A DNA stretch of 52,252 nucleotides from Phycisphaerales bacterium (lineage in GTDB: Bacteria; Planctomycetota; Phycisphaerae; Phycisphaerales; UBA1924): contig JADYYE010000079.1 in the NCBI GenBank assembly GCA_020853815.1, forward strand, positions 1 through 52,252, written 5' to 3'. The notes beneath the pieces were generated by a model, which searched no databases, was not told where the DNA came from, and saw only the letters and a program-made list of their open reading frames with translations. How positions within the stretch are numbered: position 1 is the stretch's first letter; each line of letters opens with the position of its first letter. Shown in pieces: positions 7,449 through 14,152 of the stretch. Position numbers and translations under genes: made by a program.

Positions 7449-10400
7449 ATGTCGGCGGAGCGTGGTGGGATCGCGACAGTTCTTGGAGGAGAATACGAGA
7501 GGTCTTTCGCGTGCGGCAAGGCGTTGGCTCTCGCTGCGGGTCACCTCCACTGGCTTCGGCAAGAGCCCGAGTCGTCTGTCGCAGGAGGCATTGACCTCGA
7601 AGTTGGTCGTATCGATGGGTCAGTCGAGGGGTTCCAACTCAAACGGCAGCGTGATTCGAAGGGTCAATGGACGGTTGCGACCCTTCGGGAGGCTGGTGTG
7701 CTCAACTCAGCCGCTCGCTGGCTCGATTCGTCGGAGTCTGCGAGATTCGGATTCGTATCTTCCGACTCAGCCCTTCACCTGAAGGATATTGTCGATCAAC
7801 TACGGCGGCACGACGGTACGGCGACGGAATTTGTGCGCGTGCGTGTCGACGAAAACGCGGAGAGGCGGCGCGCGTTCGACGATCTGGCAGCCGCGTGGGG
7901 CCTGGATCCTCGGTTGGATGGGCACGTCGATCGAGCAATAAATCGGCTTCGGAGAATGAGTTTCATAGTTCACGACCGTTCCGGCCACGGTCGAGATCAG
8001 TTGAGATTGACTGCAGCCATGTGCTTTGCCGGCGACCCCGATGTGGCGCTTGATGCTATTGAGCGTTTCTTGGTCAGTCATTTGACGAAGAAGATCGGAG
8101 CGGCTCTGTTGCTGACCCACCTTGAAGAGCGCGGAATCGTGGGCCGCACGTTGGCACGTAGTCCTGGATTGCCTTCCGAAGTGAGGCGGCTCAGCGAGGA
8201 ATATGAAGCTCAAGTGGCTGGACGGCTCATTCGTGGATCATGGATCATTCGTCCAGAGGCAGACAGAATTGCGATCTCGATACTCGGCGAACAGCCGCCG
8301 CGATTGGTCATTGTTCATGGCGGTGCGGGTGCTGGGAAGAGCAGCATTCTCCTCGGACTTTGTGCGAGGCTTCGTGCCCAAGGCTTGGCGGTGTTGCCGA
8401 TCTCGCTGGTCACTCATCCTCCGGCCGCCACAGCGTTCGCGTATGGGCAGCAACTCGGGCTTGGGTCCAGCCCCGCCGCGGCGCTCCGGGGGGTCTCCGG
8501 CGGCAATCGATGCGCGTTGATCGTGGATCAATTTGATTCACTGCGACTAGCGCACTCGGAAGCGGCCGCAGCGTGGCAACGGTTTCAATCGGTGCTCGGG
8601 GAAGCACTCGGCGATCCACAAATGACGCTCGTGGTGGCTTGTCGTACGTTTGATCTCAATAATGATCCGCAGATCAGGCAATGGAAGGAAGCCGCTTCTG
8701 CGGCCGGGGGTGTGTTGGAGGTCAAGATCGGCGACCTCGAGCCGCGTGAAGTGGCTGGAATGGTCGATATTCACAAGCCTGTCCTGGCGACCTTGCCGCA
8801 ACGGTTGCAACAGTTGCTGCGGCATGCAGGCACGCTCAAGGTGTGGACGGCGCTATCACAACGCGGGGTTGACTGTCGCGAGGCCGTATCAGCGACGAGT
8901 TTGATGTCAGCACTGATTGACACGCTGCGCCGTGAGGTCGTGCATCTGCACGGCCAATCGGAATCTGAAGTGCAGGGATTCCTGGAGGCTGTGCGGCGCG
9001 TAATGGAGTCTTCAGGGCAAGCGTCGGTGGCGAAGCGCCAGCTTCCAAATACCCCAGTTCTGCTGAGCGCTCTATGCGCAGTCGGACTCTTGATCGAAAT
9101 GAGGGGGCGAGTCGGTTTTCCGCATCAGAGCTACCTCGATTACATGATCGCAGATTCGGCGCTACGAGAGTCGGGCGCAGGCCCCAGCCAGGTGTTGCAA
9201 TGGCTGCGAGTCGATCAGTCTCTCCACCGCCGCGAACAGTTGCGGCATTTACTCGCACTCATTCGGGACGGCTCTCCCGCCGAATTCGTGGGTGTCGCGG
9301 AAGCAATACTCGCGGACGAATCAACTCGATTCCATCTGAAGCTGATAGTTCTGGGAACTCTACAGGACCAGGCAGCGCCTGTGCGGGAGGAGCGATGCTT
9401 GGTCGGGCGGTTGACGGACGATAGTGAGTGGTGGCCGCATGTGCGTGACTCAGTCCTGGCTCAGTCGATCACCTGGTTCGATGTAGCGGTTGAAGAGGGT
9501 TGGTGGGTCAAGTGGCTGAAGGACGCTGACGCGATCAGGCGTGAGGACGTTTGCCGCCTACTGAACTCGGTGATGTCCGATCGCCCCGTCGAGGTAGATC
9601 GGTGTGTGGCGTCGGCGGGGCCGCTCGATGATCGGGACATGCAAACATTGGCCGGGTTCGACCCTGCAAACGACAGCCCGGGCGTCTGCCGATGGCGGTC
9701 AAGGCGGATTCGCGGTGATCGAGACTCCGGAGGTCATCTCGGGAGCATGGTCGTCGGGCTGAATTCGCCGTCTCGCGCATTTCGGTTGATCTCAGACCTG
9801 CTCCGCGGAGCAATACGTCAGATCCGCAAGGGTCTCGAACCAGGGGATGTTGCGTCGGGCATTGACGCAGCTCTGCGCGAAAGATTCATACTTCACATGA
9901 TCGGCCAGAACGGGATTGGCAAGTGGACCAGGGTTCGGCGATTGACCTCCATGGTTGAAGGACTCCTGAGCGGGTTGCGAGCAACGGTTGCGAAGTCTCA
10001 AGAGCCATCACGCTATCACTTCACAGTACAACGGGTTCTCAGTGAGATCGGAGAGATTCTTGTGACGGTCGCATCGCAGTTGGTGAGAGGACTTGCGGGG
10101 CGAGAGCCAGGCCAACTGCAGTGGCCGATGTCGGAGTCTGGTGGCGGGCGGTTGGCCATTGCCGTGGCGTCTGGTTTGGCCGAGGCGCCGACGACTTTTG
10201 CGGACGATGCCATCGTGTGGCTCTGCGACGAGCCTGCCCGGTTTGTCCTCCGCCGCCATGCGAGCGACTCGGCAACAGCGCTGGCGGCGCGAGTTCTGTC
10301 CAGGCATCTGGCGCATTGCTCGCCCGGGACTCTCGAGCGGTTGGAGAGTCAGTTGCTTGGTCTGTTCCCAAAGCACGAGAAGGATGGTTGGCGGCGCACG

Positions 10401-12083
10401 TCGGAGCTCTGTCGCGGTGGCTGTTGGGGTTACTCGGAGCGAGGCCACTATCGACCAGTCGTGAGCCCGTGGGGGCGTGCGCAGTACAATTTGCTGTCGA
10501 CGATCCCCGAGGGCCGGCGTTCGAGCCGTGTCCATGAGCGAGTCGCGGCATGGCACACGAAGTTCGCTTCCGTCAGGAACGAATCAGCGGATGACGAGTT
10601 GCTGGGTGGTTGGGTTCGATCACCGATTCCGGCGGAGCGGCTGCATCTGGTGTCGGACTCTCTGTGGAAGTCGATGAGCACCAGAAATTGGGATCCGTGG
10701 CGCCGCCGCCAGATCGGCCCAGACCAGGTTAGCGAAATGAACCATGAGCTGTTCGCGCGAGATTTCGGCAACGCGGCGAAGAAAAACCCGGCTCGGTTTG
10801 TCGCACTCGGCAGCAAGTTACCCGAAGAAGCCCCGGCGGTGTACCTCGCATCGCTGCTGCATTCGCTTGCGGATTCGGAGGTGGATTCGTCACGATGGAG
10901 TGAGTCGGACGTGTCGCGGATCTTCCGGCGCGTCGGAGCCTCGGGGGACAGCGACTCCCTCATGTGCGCGTGCCGCTTCCTGGCAGCTCATCCACGGTTT
11001 GGAATCCTGGAGGAGGCCTGGAGTATGCTCGCGATCGCGGCAGCGCACCCCAGCCCCGAACCGGGATACTCCACGATCGCCGTTGGTGAAGGGGATTCCG
11101 CGGTGTCAGATATCGAGACTACGGGGCTGAACTGTGTCCGGGGCTGCGCCGCGGCATGCCTGGGTGGCCTGGCACGCCATCGGCGCGATTACGTTGAGCA
11201 AGCACTCCAACTCGGCGCGCGCCTGCTTCAAGACCCGCACGCCAGCGTGCGGTGCGAGGCGATCGCGATTGCGGCCGGCGCCGCCGTGCACGATAGGGCG
11301 CGGGGCATCTCGGTGTTCCTCTCCATCACGGGAGACGGTGACGCGCGGATTCTGGCAAGTCATCGAGCTCGGCAGTTGATCGCGCATTTTCGCTGGCATA
11401 GACCGGGGTCTCTCGATGAACTGTTCCGACGGATGCTGGATTCAGACGACTCCAAGGTGATCGCCTCGGGAAGCCGTTGGATCACCGCCGAGTGGCACCA
11501 GCAGGGCCGGCTGGAAGAGATGTATAGGGAGTGCGAGGAAGGTTCTTCGGCGCATCGAAGGGGCGTTGCGAAGTGCCTCCGTGGTCTGTCATCCGTTCAG
11601 CTGCGCGATCGCGCGGCGTGGCGGGACGCGTTGTGCGCTCGGTTCGTTGACGACGACAAAGAGGTTCGTCATGCCGCGGTTCGTGTCTTCTGGGAAGCAG
11701 GTACTTGGGACTCCGAAGAGGCTGCCATCCTGTTGGGCGCATTCGTTGGATCACCGGCTTTCGGGGATGAGGCCCGCGCCGTGGTTTGGCACATCAATAG
11801 TCTGTCTCTGAATCTGCTGCCCCTGAGGGACGCCGTGCTTGACATGGCCGGACAGGTCGCCGCTCAGGTGAGCCAACAGCCGCGGTGGAAATGGTCGGAA
11901 GTGCTGGCGGCCGCAAGTGGCATCAGCAAGTTGATCTTCAAACTGTACGATCAGGCCGAGCGATCAGGGCAGACTGCGCTGGCCACAAGGTGTCTTGACC
12001 TTTGGGATCTATTCCTCAAGACAGGGATTGGCGAAGCCGAAAGGCAATTGAATGCGTGGACTGGTCAGCGCATGGAGAGTTAG
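7449..12083 (+). CDS. Avs-like defence protein: PD-(D/E)xK-like nuclease, STAND-type ATPase, HEAT-like repeats
   Basis: The protein has 1544 residues. ATG7449 is chosen because GGGAGG precedes it and the nuclease homology starts at once. Residues about 13-70 carry E17, then GGIDLE with D49 and FQLKR with Q63-x-K65, the D…QxK pattern of Cap4/DUF4297-type dsDNA nucleases. Walker A GGAGAGKSS is at 291-299, Walker B ALIVDQFD near 358, followed by an ACRTFDLNND sensor-like segment. Beyond about residue 600 there are many alpha-helical pairs, clearest in the last 350 residues (HASVRCEAIAIAAG, KEVRHAAVRVFWEAG), as in HEAT/TPR sensor arrays. Antiphage STAND (Avs) proteins share this effector-ATPase-sensor order. 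Inference: the repeats sense a phage protein and oligomerise to activate DNA cleavage. No partner gene overlaps it. Confidence 0.7.
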   Translation: MSAERGGIATVLGGEYERSFACGKALALAAGHLHWLRQEPESSVAGGIDLEVGRIDGSVEGFQLKRQRDSKGQWTVATLREAGVLNSAARWLDSSESARFGFVSSDSALHLKDIVDQLRRHDGTATEFVRVRVDENAERRRAFDDLAAAWGLDPRLDGHVDRAINRLRRMSFIVHDRSGHGRDQLRLTAAMCFAGDPDVALDAIERFLVSHLTKKIGAALLLTHLEERGIVGRTLARSPGLPSEVRRLSEEYEAQVAGRLIRGSWIIRPEADRIAISILGEQPPRLVIVHGGAGAGKSSILLGLCARLRAQGLAVLPISLVTHPPAATAFAYGQQLGLGSSPAAALRGVSGGNRCALIVDQFDSLRLAHSEAAAAWQRFQSVLGEALGDPQMTLVVACRTFDLNNDPQIRQWKEAASAAGGVLEVKIGDLEPREVAGMVDIHKPVLATLPQRLQQLLRHAGTLKVWTALSQRGVDCREAVSATSLMSALIDTLRREVVHLHGQSESEVQGFLEAVRRVMESSGQASVAKRQLPNTPVLLSALCAVGLLIEMRGRVGFPHQSYLDYMIADSALRESGAGPSQVLQWLRVDQSLHRREQLRHLLALIRDGSPAEFVGVAEAILADESTRFHLKLIVLGTLQDQAAPVREERCLVGRLTDDSEWWPHVRDSVLAQSITWFDVAVEEGWWVKWLKDADAIRREDVCRLLNSVMSDRPVEVDRCVASAGPLDDRDMQTLAGFDPANDSPGVCRWRSRRIRGDRDSGGHLGSMVVGLNSPSRAFRLISDLLRGAIRQIRKGLEPGDVASGIDAALRERFILHMIGQNGIGKWTRVRRLTSMVEGLLSGLRATVAKSQEPSRYHFTVQRVLSEIGEILVTVASQLVRGLAGREPGQLQWPMSESGGGRLAIAVASGLAEAPTTFADDAIVWLCDEPARFVLRRHASDSATALAARVLSRHLAHCSPGTLERLESQLLGLFPKHEKDGWRRTSELCRGGCWGYSERGHYRPVVSPWGRAQYNLLSTIPEGRRSSRVHERVAAWHTKFASVRNESADDELLGGWVRSPIPAERLHLVSDSLWKSMSTRNWDPWRRRQIGPDQVSEMNHELFARDFGNAAKKNPARFVALGSKLPEEAPAVYLASLLHSLADSEVDSSRWSESDVSRIFRRVGASGDSDSLMCACRFLAAHPRFGILEEAWSMLAIAAAHPSPEPGYSTIAVGEGDSAVSDIETTGLNCVRGCAAACLGGLARHRRDYVEQALQLGARLLQDPHASVRCEAIAIAAGAAVHDRARGISVFLSITGDGDARILASHRARQLIAHFRWHRPGSLDELFRRMLDSDDSKVIASGSRWITAEWHQQGRLEEMYRECEEGSSAHRRGVAKCLRGLSSVQLRDRAAWRDALCARFVDDDKEVRHAAVRVFWEAGTWDSEEAAILLGAFVGSPAFGDEARAVVWHINSLSLNLLPLRDAVLDMAGQVAAQVSQQPRWKWSEVLAAASGISKLIFKLYDQAERSGQTALATRCLDLWDLFLKTGIGEAERQLNAWTGQRMES

Positions 12084-13033
12084 AGCCGTATCCGACTGAT
12101 CTCATCCAGCGTGACCTTGTCGTCGCGGCGGTCGTAGACCTGGGTGGTTCGGACGCTGGCGTGGGCGGCGATGTTTCGGGCGTTCTCCAAGGTTCCGCCG
12201 TTCTCCAGGTAGCAGGTGATTCCGGTGGCCCGGAAGGTGTGGTTGGTGGTACCCGGCGGCAGGCCCGCGTTTATTGCTCTTCGCTTGACCATCTCCCAGG
12301 CCGCGAAGCGTGACAGTCTCCGCACCGTCAACACGTCGCGCCCGATCAGCGTTCGAAAGAGCGGCCCCGCTTCCAGGCCCGCCGACGACAGGTACGCCTC
12401 CAGGCAGTCCTCAGCCATGTGGTGCAGCGGGAGTGCGTGCTCGCGCCCTCCCTTCTCGCGGAAGCGCACCCAGCGCCGCGCCCCGTTCATGTGGTAGTCG
12501 TCCACGTCCATCCCCACCACGGCCGAGACCCGCCCGAAGGTGTAGATCATCACCGCGATCATGGCCCGATCGCGGAGCCCCGCGAGTGTGCGTGTGTCGA
12601 TGGAATCCAGCAGTCGCCTGGCCTCCGCCCCCGAGAGCACGGGCGTGCGCCCGGTGCGGACGACGTGCCGGGGGCCTCGCACCCCCTCGGCGGGGTTCGC
12701 CGCCGGGACGCGGAGGTAGTCGAACATCATGCGCAGGGCCGCGAGGTTCTGCTTGACCGTGGGCGCGGAATAGGCTCGGGTCAGCTCCTCCACGTACGCG
12801 GCGACGTGCAGGCGCTGCACCCGTTCGAGCTGCACAATGCCGTGCAGTTCGCACCAGGCGAAGAACTTCTCGGCTGCGATCAGGTACGCGGCGCGGGTGT
12901 TGGGGTTGCGGATGTGGGCGGCGAAGAACTCCAGGTATCGGCGACGGGTCTCTTCGCCGCTTTCCGCGACGAGCATGGGCAGGTTGACCGATCCGGGACC
13001 AACGCCAAGAACACCCGCCAGATCCCCGCTCAT
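12080..13033 (-). CDS. Tyrosine recombinase (phage integrase / XerC-like)
   Basis: The protein has 317 residues. It has an N-terminal SAM-like core-binding domain (about 25-115, TRAAYLIAAEKFFAWC) and a catalytic domain. The catalytic set is complete: R168 (in FGRVSAVVGM), K194 (in REKGGREH), H265-x-x-R268 (in NHTFRATG), H291 (in AAHASVRTTQ) and nucleophile Y300. Start ATG13033 overlaps the stop of the upstream PIN gene (13030) in ATGA fashion, so it is the third gene of an overlapping operon. Likely role: integration or excision of part of this element. Its target could be the dif-like site at 13802-13829. Confidence 0.9.
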   Translation of the reverse strand: MSGDLAGVLGVGPGSVNLPMLVAESGEETRRRYLEFFAAHIRNPNTRAAYLIAAEKFFAWCELHGIVQLERVQRLHVAAYVEELTRAYSAPTVKQNLAALRMMFDYLRVPAANPAEGVRGPRHVVRTGRTPVLSGAEARRLLDSIDTRTLAGLRDRAMIAVMIYTFGRVSAVVGMDVDDYHMNGARRWVRFREKGGREHALPLHHMAEDCLEAYLSSAGLEAGPLFRTLIGRDVLTVRRLSRFAAWEMVKRRAINAGLPPGTTNHTFRATGITCYLENGGTLENARNIAAHASVRTTQVYDRRDDKVTLDEISRIRL

Positions 13034-13458
13034 GCGGCCTTGGCCAGGAGGGTGACGCGCTCGTGGACGGCCTGGGCTCGCTCATACAACGCGCGATCGG
13101 CGGTCAGCAGGGGGCAGTCGAGCTTGCGGGCCGCGGCGAGATAGAGGCAATCCGCCAGTCCGTGGGAGGGGGAGAGCGCCAGTTCCAGCGCGGGCTCGTA
13201 CAGCTCCTCGATGGGGATCAGGCGAACAAAGGCGTCTTCGATGAGATCGCGCCAATCGTCGCACGCGGCGCGGGCGTCCGCCGGCGTCAAGAGCCCTGTG
13301 CGCAGCCTCCGCACCACGGCCCCCGCGACTTCGAGCTTGACGATCGAGGGGGCGGCGCAGCGAATCGTGCCCCGCAAGAGTTCGAGCGCGGCGCCCGTCT
13401 CGGGCTCGGTGAGCACCCACTTGGCCGCGACGCTGGCGTCGACCAGGACTAGCTCCAC
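13030..13458 (-). CDS. PIN-domain toxin (VapC-like)
   Basis: The protein has 142 residues and carries the four acidic residues of PIN ribonucleases: D7 (LVDASVAAKW), E43 (KLEVAGAV), D103 (LADCLYLAAA) and D121 (LLTADRAL). VapC toxins cleave tRNA or rRNA when freed from their antitoxin. It overlaps the upstream antitoxin gene by 10 bp and the downstream recombinase gene by 4 bp. Position in one operon with an integrase suggests stabilisation of the element. Confidence 0.85.
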   Translation of the reverse strand: MELVLVDASVAAKWVLTEPETGAALELLRGTIRCAAPSIVKLEVAGAVVRRLRTGLLTPADARAACDDWRDLIEDAFVRLIPIEELYEPALELALSPSHGLADCLYLAAARKLDCPLLTADRALYERAQAVHERVTLLAKAA

Positions 13459-13691
13459 CGATCGCGCTCCTCGCGGATCAACTCCGCCGAGTCCGGCAGG
13501 GGCCCGCGTTCTGCACGGAACGCCTCGTGCCGCTTGCTCAGGCGATCGAGCATCTCCTTGCGTGGCCGCAGGGCCTCGATCGTGATGAGACCGCGGAGGA
13601 TCGCCTCGACGCTTGTTCCCTCCCGACGTGCCCGTTCCTTGAGTTCCAGGACGACCGACTCGTCCAATCTCCGTACTCTGACTTCAGCCAT
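13449..13691 (-). CDS. Ribbon-helix-helix antitoxin (FitA/VapB-like)
   Basis: The protein has 80 residues. The first 40 form an RHH pattern (VRVRRLDESVVLELKERARR, then EGTSVEAILRGLI), which in FitA-type antitoxins dimerises and binds the operator. The charged C-terminal half (ERGPLPDSAELIREERDRWS) resembles the segment that blocks the PIN active site. GAGGG precedes ATG13691. It is first in the operon antitoxin-toxin-recombinase and probably represses all three genes. Confidence 0.85.
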   Translation of the reverse strand: MAEVRVRRLDESVVLELKERARREGTSVEAILRGLITIEALRPRKEMLDRLSKRHEAFRAERGPLPDSAELIREERDRWS

Positions 13692-13724
13692 GCACCCTCA
13701 CTGTTGTTGTTGACTTCACGATCA

Positions 13725-13754
13725 ACCATGCCACAACCGGGCAGCGGATGTCAA
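13725..13754 (-). promoter_or_regulatory. Candidate promoter of the antitoxin-toxin-recombinase operon
   Basis: On the minus strand a perfect TTGACA (13754-13749) is followed after 18 bp by CATGGT (13730-13725). This lies about 35 bp upstream of the antitoxin start. The -10 is weak, as might be expected for a repressed operon. Pattern match only. Confidence 0.35.
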
Positions 13755-13801
13755 CTGGTTTGTGGATGACCAGTCGTCCCGTGTGGGAACACTCCGCCGC
13801 G

Positions 13802-13829
13802 ACCTGACATAAAGGGTGTTATGTTGGCA
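13802..13829. promoter_or_regulatory. dif-like recombination site (11-6-11 layout)
   Basis: The left arm is ACCTGACATAA, the 6-bp centre is AGGGTG, and the right arm is TTATGTTGGCA. The inner inverted repeat ACATAA/TTATGT flanks a 6-bp spacer exactly as in Xer dif sites, whose right arm begins TTATGTT. It is AT-rich against its surroundings and lies 111 bp upstream of the antitoxin gene of the operon that encodes a tyrosine recombinase. It could be a core site for that enzyme or for host XerCD. No second copy was seen in the window. Confidence 0.45.
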
Positions 13830-14152
13830 GCGTGTACACACGGGGAGTGTGCCCAATGTCCTTGCGATTGGGCGTTCCAGCAACGCGAGTCTTGAGGCTG
13901 CCGATGTCCCTGTGAGAGGCGTTGGCTCGACTTGCAGATGTGGCGACAAGGTTGCGCGTCTGGACTACGCATGTCTTCGTCAACTGAGTCGTGGCGTTGC
14001 CTACTGAGTCTGCGCAAGACCACGCGTAGGCTTGTGGTCGGATGTGGCGAGAGTTCGAAGAAGGAGCAAAATGCTCTTTTGGACCTCGGAGATCCCGAGT
14101 AAGATGGGCGGGGCAGGGACATCGTCCGCCACGCTGACGCGAGGGGGGTGCA

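Larger units (their letters stand above)
13692..14152. other. Divergent intergenic region between the TA-recombinase operon and the LEPR-XLL protein gene
   Basis: These 460 bp hold the operon promoter and the dif-like site, followed by a GTGTACAC palindrome (13832-13839). The remainder (13850-14140) shows no credible gene. A GAGGGGGGTG ribosome-binding site precedes the next start. Confidence 0.5.

Noticed and set aside
13802..13829. Chromosomal dif of the organism
   Set aside because: It lies in accessory DNA beside an element-encoded recombinase. The match in the outer arms is partial, so it cannot be called the replichore terminus site.
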